Of a DNA stretch of 64,000 nt, positions 1-7,403 are shown one piece after another. Position 1 is the stretch's first letter. Each line of letters begins with the position of its first letter. The stretch covers positions 25,389 through 89,388 of the forward strand of contig WVYX01000306.1 in assembly GCA_011772755.1 (NCBI GenBank), in the 5' to 3' direction. Below the pieces are notes generated by a model. The model ran no database searches. It was not told where the DNA came from and worked only from the letters and a program-made list of their open reading frames with translations. The DNA is from Gemmatimonadales bacterium (GTDB lineage: Bacteria > Gemmatimonadota > Gemmatimonadetes > Gemmatimonadales > GWC2-71-9). The translations under genes and the position numbers were made by a program.

Positions 1-135
1 AAGGTGACGTCATCATCATGCCCGCCAACCAGCCGCACGCCGTGCAGGCCGTAGAGCGATTCAAGATGATCTTGACGATGATCAGAGCATGAGCCGGCGG
101 GATGAGACTGCGGCCGGCCGGAAGCCACCACGGAG

Positions 136-786
136 TCACTCAGCGACGCTGCGCTCGTAGACCACTACCTGCCACATGGGCGTCTTGCGATAGAAGCGAC
201 GCTCCAGCCCGCTGCGTCGAACCACCTCGTCAACGGCATCGCTAGCGTGGACGAAAACACGGAACGGGTTGCGCCACAGCCAGAGCCCGAAGTTCATGAT
301 CCGGAAGGAAGCTCGCGTAAGCCAGGTGTCGCGGGGATACACCAGGCCGTAGAGGTGCCGGGCTCGTGCCGCGGAGAGCTTGACCAGTGTCGGCATGTCG
401 TGATAGCAACAGATCACGCGGTCCAGCGTCACGATGTCGGCATCCGGAAGCTCCGGAGCCCGATCCACGAAATTGCCGTGCGAGAACTGCACCCGGTCCC
501 CGTAGCCTCGCTTTCTCGCCTCGGCCTCGGCGACCTCGAGGTAGGCCGACGAGGCCTCCACCGCATGGGCCCGGACGACCCCGGCGTCCAACAGCTCGTG
601 CTGGATGATCCCGACCCCACCGCCAATGTCGAGCAGGGTCTTACCCCTGATGTGGTCGCCCTTCAGGGCATCGAGCAGCATGCGAGTGGTCTTGCCTGGA
701 CCCTTCCGGCGATATTGCCGAAGCTCCCGGGCGACGCATTTGCCGCTGAAGACTTGCTCAAAACCCTGGCACTGGCAGCAGTTCAT
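136..786 (-). CDS. Class I SAM-dependent methyltransferase with N-terminal Cys motif
   Basis: A 216-residue Rossmann-fold methyltransferase. Motif I is the LLDIGGGVG stretch near residues 52-60, followed by the acidic end of strand 2 (AVEAS) and a motif around DADIVTLDRV. The first residues contain MNCCQC and are followed by a basic RELRQYRRKGP segment, a head seen on methyltransferases found near metal-resistance genes. The overall fold resembles the Mg-protoporphyrin O-methyltransferase group, but no substrate can be assigned. It diverges from the secreted His/Cys protein at 858, with about 70 bases between them. The start ATG at 786 has a G-rich stretch just upstream. Confidence 0.85.
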   Translation of the reverse strand: MNCCQCQGFEQVFSGKCVARELRQYRRKGPGKTTRMLLDALKGDHIRGKTLLDIGGGVGIIQHELLDAGVVRAHAVEASSAYLEVAEAEARKRGYGDRVQFSHGNFVDRAPELPDADIVTLDRVICCYHDMPTLVKLSAARARHLYGLVYPRDTWLTRASFRIMNFGLWLWRNPFRVFVHASDAVDEVVRRSGLERRFYRKTPMWQVVVYERSVAE

Positions 787-857
787 AACGCCCCCTGAAG
801 TCGCTAACTTACGGCAGCCTAAAGGGAACTTAATAGTCGCTTTAGCACCGGGATAGC

Positions 858-1217
858 ATGGCTCAAGCAGTTTACGCCAACATGCGTCTGCGCCACTTGA
901 GACATCCGATTATGGCCGCCGTGGTGGCCGCTGCGCTAGCGGTCCCATTCACGGCGCCCGTGGCGTGTGAGCTTGCGAGTCGCGCGGCGCAATGCCATCA
1001 GTGTGCGGACGCGCACAGCGGCCAGGCGTCGACAGCCCGAGGCGAGACAGGGGACCACCACGATATGAGTTGCTGCATCGTGGCACCTGTGGCCCTGGCA
1101 GCCGACGGCTCCGGTGACGTCTCGGCGCTGTCGTCGCACGGGGAGATCACGCTCCCTCCGGAGCGGTTCATCTCAGGCGGCCTCCGTCCGCCACCCGCGC
1201 CGCCTCCCAAGGCGTAG
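858..1217 (+). CDS. Small secreted His/Cys-rich protein (hypothetical)
   Basis: 119 residues, or 111 if translation begins at the second Met at 882, which gives a better signal peptide (MRLRHLRHPIMAAVVAAALA...). The mature part has a CHQC motif, then HxxQ and a DHHDMSCC cluster, and ends in a Pro-rich PPPAPPPKA tail. Small periplasmic or membrane-associated proteins of this shape (DUF2946-like) often lie beside copper genes, but I see no domain firm enough to name. The following DUF411 gene on the same strand supports a metal-binding role. Function unknown. Confidence 0.6.
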   Translation: MAQAVYANMRLRHLRHPIMAAVVAAALAVPFTAPVACELASRAAQCHQCADAHSGQASTARGETGDHHDMSCCIVAPVALAADGSGDVSALSSHGEITLPPERFISGGLRPPPAPPPKA

Positions 1218-1438
1218 CCCCCTCAGACAACAGGTAGCCGGCCCCCGCAGCCGCATCCACGGCAGCATGTGGCTGCACGCCCCCGTGCCCGGGACGCGAC
1301 ACGGGCCGGTTACGCCAGCGACCATACGGCTGAACAGGGCCTCGGTCGCCATTCACTGAACTGGATACGAGGCGGTCAGGGTGCGCGGGCGGCATGGTAA
1401 TGCTCGCGACCGTCCACCTCATGCAAGAGGAGATGCTA

Positions 1439-1906
1439 ATGCGTGACTACAAGCACTGGACGAAGCTCGCAGCAGGAAGCGCAGTGGTGGTGCTGGCCAT
1501 CACCACGGCGTCCTGGGCTGTTACGCAGGAGGCCGGCGGTGCTGCTATCACGGTATACGCCACGCCCACTTGCGGCTGCTGCACTAAATGGGGTGACCAT
1601 CTGCGGGCCAACGGGTTCGATGTCACCATGGAGTTGGTGTCGGACCTCACCCAGCTCAAGGTGAGCCACGGCATCGGCTCGGAGCTCACGTCTTGCCATA
1701 CCGCGTTCGTAGAGGGCTACGTCGTCGAGGGCCACGTTCCCGCCGAGGTAATTGAGCGACTGCTTGAGGAACGACCTGAGGTTGCTGGCATCGCCGTTCC
1801 CGGAATGCCTCAGGGATCACCGGGAATGGAGGGGGACCGCCACGAAGCCTACGAGGTCCTCGCATTCGACAGGGAAGGCACCACCACCGTGTATGCGCGG
1901 CGCTGA
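1439..1906 (+). CDS. DUF411 periplasmic metal-binding protein
   Basis: The DUF411 signature is clear: after an N-terminal membrane/signal segment (residues about 8-32) comes ITVYATPTCGCCTKWGDHL with the CGCC motif, then the conserved second half SCHTAFVEGYVVEGHVPAEVIERLL and the AVPGMPQGSPGME region. DUF411 proteins are small exported thioredoxin-like proteins found in copper and other metal-resistance loci; their biochemistry is not settled. The ATG at 1439 is preferred over upstream in-frame Mets at 1394 and 1433 because AGAGGAG lies six bases before it. Length of 155 residues is normal for the family. Confidence 0.9.
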   Translation: MRDYKHWTKLAAGSAVVVLAITTASWAVTQEAGGAAITVYATPTCGCCTKWGDHLRANGFDVTMELVSDLTQLKVSHGIGSELTSCHTAFVEGYVVEGHVPAEVIERLLEERPEVAGIAVPGMPQGSPGMEGDRHEAYEVLAFDREGTTTVYARR

Positions 1907-1917
1907 CTGGTAGGCAC

Positions 1918-1952
1918 GGCCGCCCCTGCGCTCATCGCTTGGGGGCGGAGCC
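1918..1952 (+). terminator. Possible hairpin terminator after the DUF411 gene
   Basis: An inverted repeat with seven paired bases (CCGCCCC against GGGGCGG) plus a GGC/GCC extension closes a 15-base loop, 12 bases after the DUF411 stop. It sits between convergent genes. There is no U-tract, so this is a weak call. Confidence 0.3.
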
Positions 1953-1997
1953 GTTCCCCGCAACCCGATCTCACCGAACGGCTGCGCCCAGGCGGGG

Positions 1998-2915
1998 TCA
2001 CCGCCGGGCCCGAGCGCCACACCCGGAGCAGAACTTGTCGGTCCGCGCCACGGGACTGCCACATTGTGTGCAGTATTGCCGCTGCGCCAAGCTAGCGTCG
2101 GGCGACGACACCGATTCGTGCCGCCCGGCCTCCGGGCTGCTGGTCCGCACGGGCGCCACCCTGCCCTTCCTGGACCCGGCGAACACCCCATATCCCACGA
2201 CGCCCACCAGCAAGATGCCGCTGACGATGAGGATGTTCTTCATGGCGCTGCCGCCGGTGGGGCCGTTCGCGGCAGCATTCGATACTGACGGCGTGCGATC
2301 CGGTTTCCGATAGGAGACAGCGACCGTACGCTCCTCGTTCGGAGGGAGGTTCTCAAAGATGAACCGATGGTAGTTGAATCCCTTGGCGTCTTCGACGACG
2401 TCGAGCGCTGCGGGTGACGTACGGAACGCCTCTGCCCTGAGCGGTCGCTGCACCCGCACCGATAGCCGGGCGACGGCATGGGGGGACACCACGGGATAGC
2501 GAAACTCCCTGGCGACACCTTCGGTGAGCGGGTCGTAGTAGAATTCCATGTAGAAGTTGGGTGTCGCAAGCTGGTAGCTCACCTCGGTGAGGGTCTCCCC
2601 TAGCGGGCGTGTCTCAAACAGCGCGTGCAAGTGCTCACCCCTGTCGCCAATAGCACCCGCCATGTGGATCTGCGCCCCTCGGGGGATGAGGAACGTGAAC
2701 TTGCGAGGGACCTGGACCCCCGGTTCGAGCTTCCCCTGGTAGATCAGTAACACCCTGGGGTCATCATATTCCGGCCAGATGTCGATCTCCATGGACGCGA
2801 CGCGCGTGATCGCGCTGTCTTGTGGTGACGACGAGGCCGCGGCTGGATCGAGAGCGACGGCCAGTGGCGTAGCCAACGCGACGGCGATAGCCTGAGCCAA
2901 TACTGTCTGCTTCAT
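1998..2915 (-). CDS. Exported membrane protein with C-terminal zinc ribbon, ccm-linked
   Basis: 305 residues. An N-terminal signal peptide is followed by an extracytoplasmic beta-rich domain (about residues 35-215, containing MEIDIWPEYDDPRVLLIYQGKL), one membrane segment (about 226-246, ILIVSGILLVGVVGYGVFA), and a cytoplasmic tail ending in a zinc ribbon with two CxxC pairs (YCTQCGSP...FCSGCGARARR). It is the last gene of the cytochrome c maturation run on the minus strand. The zinc ribbon matches those on the CcmI-like and CcmD-like neighbours, so a structural or assembly role in the same machinery is inferred. No catalytic motif is visible. Confidence 0.7.
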   Translation of the reverse strand: MKQTVLAQAIAVALATPLAVALDPAAASSSPQDSAITRVASMEIDIWPEYDDPRVLLIYQGKLEPGVQVPRKFTFLIPRGAQIHMAGAIGDRGEHLHALFETRPLGETLTEVSYQLATPNFYMEFYYDPLTEGVAREFRYPVVSPHAVARLSVRVQRPLRAEAFRTSPAALDVVEDAKGFNYHRFIFENLPPNEERTVAVSYRKPDRTPSVSNAAANGPTGGSAMKNILIVSGILLVGVVGYGVFAGSRKGRVAPVRTSSPEAGRHESVSSPDASLAQRQYCTQCGSPVARTDKFCSGCGARARR

Positions 2916-2974
2916 GTCCCACCCTCACTTGCGGGCCCCCAAAGCTCGGCCCGTTGTTTTCAGATGTTCACTGC

Positions 2975-2998
2975 TGTCCGGCCCCCGGGGGCCGGACA
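2975..2998. repeat. Perfect 24-base palindrome between ccm genes
   Basis: A 12+12 base perfect palindrome with no spacer (arm TGTCCGGCCCCC) lies between the end of the CcmI-like gene (3021) and the start of the zinc-ribbon gene (2915). As RNA it would form a very stable GC hairpin and could terminate or process the minus-strand transcript; no U-tract follows. Confidence 0.6.
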
Positions 2999-3020
2999 TG
3001 TCCCACTGCCACGCCGCCGG

Positions 3021-3506
3021 TCAGAGGGGACTCCCACAGACGCCGCAGAACTGGTCGCTGGGCCCGTACACCGCTCGGCAATTGGCACACGCGGGCCCGG
3101 CACCGAGGGCAATGCCGCACAGCTCGCAGAAGTGGCTCATACGCGGGTTCACGTGCGCACACTTGGGACACCGAGGCTGATCTACTGAGCCTTGCGACCC
3201 ATCCGCGACGTCAGTGACGGCAGGCTCGTCTTGCACTTCGTCGAGTTCCCTCAGCAATGTGAGTGCCCTCGCTCGATAACCCCTCCTGAGCTCCAGGTAG
3301 TCCTCCTCGGAGAGCTTGCCGGTCTGGTACTCAAAATCCAGATCCTTGATGGCGGCATAGACGGCGTCTTTCTCCTTCAGGACCCGGCTGCGGCGTGTGA
3401 CCGCTGCACGAGGCCCCGCCGGTGGGAGTGCTGGGGTACGGAAGAACGGATAGGCGACGAACGTCAATCCCCCCAGCACGAGCACGGAATACACTGCAAT
3501 CTCCAT
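3021..3506 (-). CDS. ccmI: CcmI-like cytochrome c maturation protein with double zinc ribbon
   Basis: 161 residues. One N-terminal membrane segment (MEIAVYSVLVLGGLTFVAYPF) is followed by a charged helix typical of bacterial CcmI-like proteins (VLKEKDAVYAAIKDLDFEYQTGKLSEEDYLELR). The C-terminus holds two zinc ribbons (CPKCAHV...FCELCG and CANCRAV...FCGVCG). CcmI-type proteins present apocytochrome to the CcmF/CcmH haem ligation complex at the inner membrane. The ATG at 3506 lies four bases after the ccmH stop, which fits coupled translation; a longer frame to 3635 would overlap ccmH and lacks the membrane start. The zinc ribbons are not part of classical CcmI. Confidence 0.75.
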   Translation of the reverse strand: MEIAVYSVLVLGGLTFVAYPFFRTPALPPAGPRAAVTRRSRVLKEKDAVYAAIKDLDFEYQTGKLSEEDYLELRRGYRARALTLLRELDEVQDEPAVTDVADGSQGSVDQPRCPKCAHVNPRMSHFCELCGIALGAGPACANCRAVYGPSDQFCGVCGSPL

Positions 3507-3510
3507 ATGT

Positions 3511-4002
3511 TCACCCGTCGAAATCTCGCAATTCGCTCTCCAACATCGTGCCGTATCTCGATTCCAGGTCCTCGGAAAGCACAGTGGCAGCCTCTTCCGC
3601 CTGGCTGGTCCGCCGGTGTTGCACCCAGGCTGCAAGGACGACCCAAAGCACCACGCTACCGAGAAGGATCAACCCGAAGGGTGTGATCCATGCTGTCAGA
3701 TTGAACCCTCGCTTGGTGGGCGCCGCCAGAACCTGCTCACCGTAGGTCGCTGTCATGTACTCAATGATCTTCCGTTTATCCCACCCGCCAGCCAGCTTTT
3801 CACTGATGATCGCCTTCATTTGCTGCGCGGTGTCCATCTCGCACACGTTCAGCAGCTTGTTACAGCCGCAGAGGCAGATCAGGTGGCTGGCCACGTCGTC
3901 GACTGTTCCCTGGGCCTGCAACACCCGGCCGGACCCAAGCTGGACCAGCAAGAGGCCGAGCACGGCAACCCGGACTCGCCGCTGACTACCCCACCTCGAC
4001 AT
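3511..4002 (-). CDS. ccmH: Cytochrome c-type biogenesis protein CcmH
   Basis: 163 residues: signal peptide, then the haem-handling thiol segment LICLCGCNKLLNVCEM, then a helical region (AQQMKAIISEKLAGGWDKRKIIEYMTATYGEQVLAAP) and a C-terminal membrane helix. CcmH keeps the apocytochrome CXXCH thiols reduced for haem attachment in the periplasm. The Cys motif is the CxCGC type rather than the proteobacterial LRCxxC form. It overlaps the end of ccmF by 17 bases and precedes the CcmI-like gene, the usual order of the ligation module. Confidence 0.9.
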   Translation of the reverse strand: MSRWGSQRRVRVAVLGLLLVQLGSGRVLQAQGTVDDVASHLICLCGCNKLLNVCEMDTAQQMKAIISEKLAGGWDKRKIIEYMTATYGEQVLAAPTKRGFNLTAWITPFGLILLGSVVLWVVLAAWVQHRRTSQAEEAATVLSEDLESRYGTMLESELRDFDG

Positions 4003-5980
4003 ACGCCTCCACCTCCTGCTTCCGAACGGGTTTCACCAGTGGACGGCTCGGCACTCGCGTGTCCGGCAAGATCGCTATAACGGTTCCTGCTGTGATCACT
4101 ACTCCGCTGATCCACAGCCACATGGTTAGCGGGTTGATGATGAACTTGAAGCTTGCCTGGTCCTGATCATACGCTGCCAAGATGACATAGAGGTCTTCCT
4201 TCAACGTCGAGCGAATCGCAGGTTCCGTGGTCGGTTGGTCCGAGCTCCCGTATAGCCGCTTCTGGGGCGCAAGGCTGCCGATGAGCCTGCCCGCCTTGTG
4301 TACCTCCAGCTGCGCGGCCACGACGAAGCGATTCCGATCGCGGTACGTGGAGTTGCCACGGTAGGTCAGGGTGTAGTCCCCGATCTGAGCGGTCTCGTCG
4401 CGGGCGAGGGTAACTTCGTTCTCTTGGACGAAGGCCTTACCGGTAGCACCGATGAAGAAGAGCACAACGCCAAAATGCACCACGTACCCACCGTAGCGCC
4501 GACGATTGCGTGCAACCAGATCACCCAGGGCGCTTGGCCAACTCTTGCCGGAGATCTGGCGCCGGGCTCGCGTACCCCGATAGAACTCGTACACGATCGT
4601 CGCCAGCACGAACCCGGCGAGACTAAAGGACACCAGGGCATACACATGCCGAAGCCCGAGCGTAACGAGCACTAGGGCAACAACCACGGCGGCGGCGCCG
4701 GGTCGAACGAAGTTGCGTCTGAGATTGCTGGCAGACGCCTTGCGCCACGCGATCAGCGGACAAATGCCCGTCAGCGCCAGCAGCGCCAAGAAGATGGGGA
4801 TGCTAACCTGGTTGAAGAAAGGCGCCCCCACGGTGATCTTCACGCCTCGCACGGCCTCGGAGATCAACGGGAAAACCGTACCCCACAGCACCGCGAACGC
4901 TGCCCCCACAAACAAGAGGTTGTTGAAGAGAAAGCTCGACTCACGGGAGACGATTGAGTCGAGCTCGTTCTTGCTGCGCAACTGCGGCAAGCGGTGAGCC
5001 AGGAGTCCGAACGCGAAGACCAGCACGGCACCGATAAACCCGAGGAAGATCGGCCCCAGCGTCGACTGGCTGAATGTGTGCACCGATGAGAGGATGCCAC
5101 TGCGCGTCAAGAACGTCCCAAAGATCGTCAGCGCGAAGGTGATGATGATCAGCAGCATGTTCCACACCTTCAGCATGTTCTTCTTCTCTTGGATCATCAC
5201 CGAATGCAAGAAGGCCGTGCCCGTCAGCCATGGCATGAGCGACGCGCTTTCGACCGGATCCCACATCCAAAAACCACCCCAGCCCAGCTCGACGTAGGCC
5301 CACTGTGCGCCGAAGAGATTGCCCCAGGTGAGGAAGAACCACGCAAACAGGGTCCAGCGCCGCGTGGTGCGAATCCACTGGTCCCCCAGCCGTCCAGTGA
5401 TGAGGGCGGCGAGTGCGAAGGCAAACGGGATCGTGAATCCGACGTAGCCCAGGTACAGGGTCGTCGGATGAAAGATCATCCCCGGATTCTGAAGCATGGG
5501 GTTCAGACCCTGCCCATCGGGCGGAACGAAGGCCAGCCGCTCCAGGGGCGGCGTCACGAACACCAGCAAGGCCTCGAAAAAGACCAGTACGACCCCGAGG
5601 ACGCCGACTGCGTACGGCATGAGCTCGCGATGCTTCCACCGGTTTTGCAGCACGACCAGGCTGGTGAGAAGCGCCAGCACCCACGCCCAGAAGAGCAGGC
5701 TGCCTTTCTGCCCCGCCCATAACGCCGATATGGTGTAGAAGATGGGAAGGTCGCGACTCGAATAGCCGGCCACGTACTCGACGCTGAAATCCCGGGTCAA
5801 GAAGGCATGCAGCAATGCAGCCACCGCGACGCTGAGCAGGGCGAAATTGACCAGCATGCTGTTCTCGGCACTGCGGAGCAGAGCGATAGTGCGGCTACTC
5901 CCGCCGCGAAACGCGGCCAGCGTGCCGTATACGCCCACCGCAAATGCAAAGATCAATGCGAAGGTTCCGATCTCTGGCAT
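3986..5980 (-). CDS. ccmF: Haem lyase subunit CcmF
   Basis: 664 residues from the ATG at 5980 (an upstream Met at 6013 adds only 11 residues). The tryptophan-rich WWD-type segment is present as GWGGFWMWDPVESASLMPWL, with conserved surroundings such as the LTWGNLFGAQWAYVELGWGG run. Many membrane helices cover the protein, with a periplasmic domain near the C-terminus. CcmF is the membrane core of cytochrome c synthetase, joining haem from CcmE to CXXCH apocytochromes. The CcmA, B, C and E partners are not in this window. Several CXXCH proteins elsewhere in the window are likely clients. Confidence 0.95.
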   Translation of the reverse strand: MPEIGTFALIFAFAVGVYGTLAAFRGGSSRTIALLRSAENSMLVNFALLSVAVAALLHAFLTRDFSVEYVAGYSSRDLPIFYTISALWAGQKGSLLFWAWVLALLTSLVVLQNRWKHRELMPYAVGVLGVVLVFFEALLVFVTPPLERLAFVPPDGQGLNPMLQNPGMIFHPTTLYLGYVGFTIPFAFALAALITGRLGDQWIRTTRRWTLFAWFFLTWGNLFGAQWAYVELGWGGFWMWDPVESASLMPWLTGTAFLHSVMIQEKKNMLKVWNMLLIIITFALTIFGTFLTRSGILSSVHTFSQSTLGPIFLGFIGAVLVFAFGLLAHRLPQLRSKNELDSIVSRESSFLFNNLLFVGAAFAVLWGTVFPLISEAVRGVKITVGAPFFNQVSIPIFLALLALTGICPLIAWRKASASNLRRNFVRPGAAAVVVALVLVTLGLRHVYALVSFSLAGFVLATIVYEFYRGTRARRQISGKSWPSALGDLVARNRRRYGGYVVHFGVVLFFIGATGKAFVQENEVTLARDETAQIGDYTLTYRGNSTYRDRNRFVVAAQLEVHKAGRLIGSLAPQKRLYGSSDQPTTEPAIRSTLKEDLYVILAAYDQDQASFKFIINPLTMWLWISGVVITAGTVIAILPDTRVPSRPLVKPVRKQEVEAYVEVG

Positions 5981-6023
5981 CGTCACTCTCCCTGCCCGGC
6001 CGAGTCCAAGCAAGCGTTCATGC

Positions 6024-6431
6024 TCATTGCGCTGGCTCTACGAGTTCCGCCCCACACAGGGGACAGACGCGACCACCGGCCCGCACGGCCCCACCGCATT
6101 GGCCGCATTCTGCTCCCGACGAGGCACCAGCCAATGCCTCATCCATACAGCACAGGCGAGCGCTTGCCGAATGGACCCGCAGGGCACGGATCATCCAGAA
6201 CCCCGCGTAAATGACGATCAATGAGAACGCGGTCAGTCCCAATACGATCGTGACCACGTTCCCTGAGGTGGGCGGCGGACCAGGAGTCTGGGCGGTCGCC
6301 TCGCCGAGAAGGACTAGCAAGATGCCGCATCCCAGGGACGGTGCACGGCGAAACGGTGGGCGGTACAGCGTGCGGTCTTGTGGTAGGTCATCCCCGCGCA
6401 CCCTCCCCTTCCTGTGTGTCACACGCCCCAT
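6024..6431 (-). CDS. CcmD-like small membrane protein fused to a zinc ribbon
   Basis: 135 residues as a maximal frame; the true start is uncertain, with a GTG at 6401 next to a GGGGAGG stretch as an alternative. A signal-like hydrophobic stretch ending in ATAQ is followed by one membrane helix (TIVLGLTAFSLIVIYAGFWMIRALRV) that looks like CcmD, then a C-terminal zinc ribbon with CGQCGG...CPLCGA. It is immediately upstream of ccmF. CcmD normally is a tiny helix that helps release holo-CcmE. Identity as CcmD rests on position and helix character only. Confidence 0.55.
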   Translation of the reverse strand: MGRVTHRKGRVRGDDLPQDRTLYRPPFRRAPSLGCGILLVLLGEATAQTPGPPPTSGNVVTIVLGLTAFSLIVIYAGFWMIRALRVHSASARLCCMDEALAGASSGAECGQCGGAVRAGGRVCPLCGAELVEPAQ

Positions 6432-6802
6432 ACTGCTGTGCCGGCGGTTGGACGATTGCTACGTCAGCCAGCGACCCCAGCGGCTCGGAGCGCGCTCACG
6501 GCAGTTCTCTTGCACGAGGCGCACCGCAAGGCTCCAACACAAAACACGTTGTACCGATTGATGTTAGGGGTGAGTGACAGAGACGAGCTGGTCGAGGCGT
6601 GCGTGAGCACCCCCGCCGAATGGGGCAAATGCCACGTGACGCAGCGCGCCGGAATGGTGTCACAGCATTTGGCCGACGTGGGCTCTGAGCCAGTGATCGG
6701 GCAGCGGCGCTGGGTGCGGTGGCTTGTTGCTGAGTCGGTGGTGCGGCAGCCAAGTCGCTCCGCTGCCCTACGCAACGCGGCGTTGCCGCCGAGACGCGAC
6801 GG
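6432..6802. other. Intergenic region, nothing recognised
   Basis: 371 bases between the CcmD-like gene and the lipoprotein gene upstream of it on the minus strand. Open frames here look like compositional shadows. It presumably carries the promoter of the ccm operon, but I can point to no specific box. Confidence 0.4.
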
Positions 6803-7318
6803 CTACCCCACCCCAACCAACAGCTGCTCCAGGGAGGGAACCCTTTCGAGCTCCACATCCAGCAACTCAGCCAAGCCGGCCCGAGCCAGGTCGGGGCGCA
6901 TCGCCAGCCAGGAGAGGTCTGACCCCTCGGTGAAGAAGTAGTGCACCTGCCCCTGACCGAGGACGAGGTGAATCTCTCTGGCGTCGATGGTGAACTGCGC
7001 GTGGTGACCGAAGCCGCTACTTCCTGCACCGATCCGGTCTGACATGGCGGCAAGCTGCGATCGTGCCTCTTCGTCGGACGCGAAGCGGCTGACATACAGC
7101 ACCGCCTGCATCGCACCGCCGCCGTAATAGCCGATATGACTCTCCGCAGGGGCGACGTCTTTGCCGTGGAGACGCGCGATCATCGCCGCAGCGCCTTGTC
7201 CTGTGGTCACTCTGACCAGCTTCATCCCGCTGAGCTCTGGCGGGAGCGGGGCCGCCGACTCTTGCTTCGCACAGGCCGCCACTAGCGCGACGGCGACCGC
7301 CACACCCCACACGCCCAT
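6803..7318 (-). CDS. Putative lipoprotein of unknown function
   Basis: 171 residues from the Met at 7318, which gives a clean lipoprotein signal ending in the lipobox VAAC. The mature part begins AKQESAAPLPPELSGMKLVRVTTGQGAAAMIARLHGKDVAP and contains a segment suggestive of a small alpha/beta domain. No known motif is visible. It lies 85 bases downstream of the copper ATPase gene on the same strand, so it may be the last gene of the kinase/receiver/ATPase operon. Confidence 0.65.
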   Translation of the reverse strand: MGVWGVAVAVALVAACAKQESAAPLPPELSGMKLVRVTTGQGAAAMIARLHGKDVAPAESHIGYYGGGAMQAVLYVSRFASDEEARSQLAAMSDRIGAGSSGFGHHAQFTIDAREIHLVLGQGQVHYFFTEGSDLSWLAMRPDLARAGLAELLDVELERVPSLEQLLVGVG

Positions 7319-7403
7319 CGTGGTGCACTCAGGCGCTCGTACCATTCTTACTCGTACCACTCCGCCCCCCTTAGGCCAGCCAGTCCCTGAAGCGCTCGCG
7401 GCC

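Noticed and set aside
1..135. Left edge sequence
   Set aside because: Too short to assign; no frame or motif could be supported.
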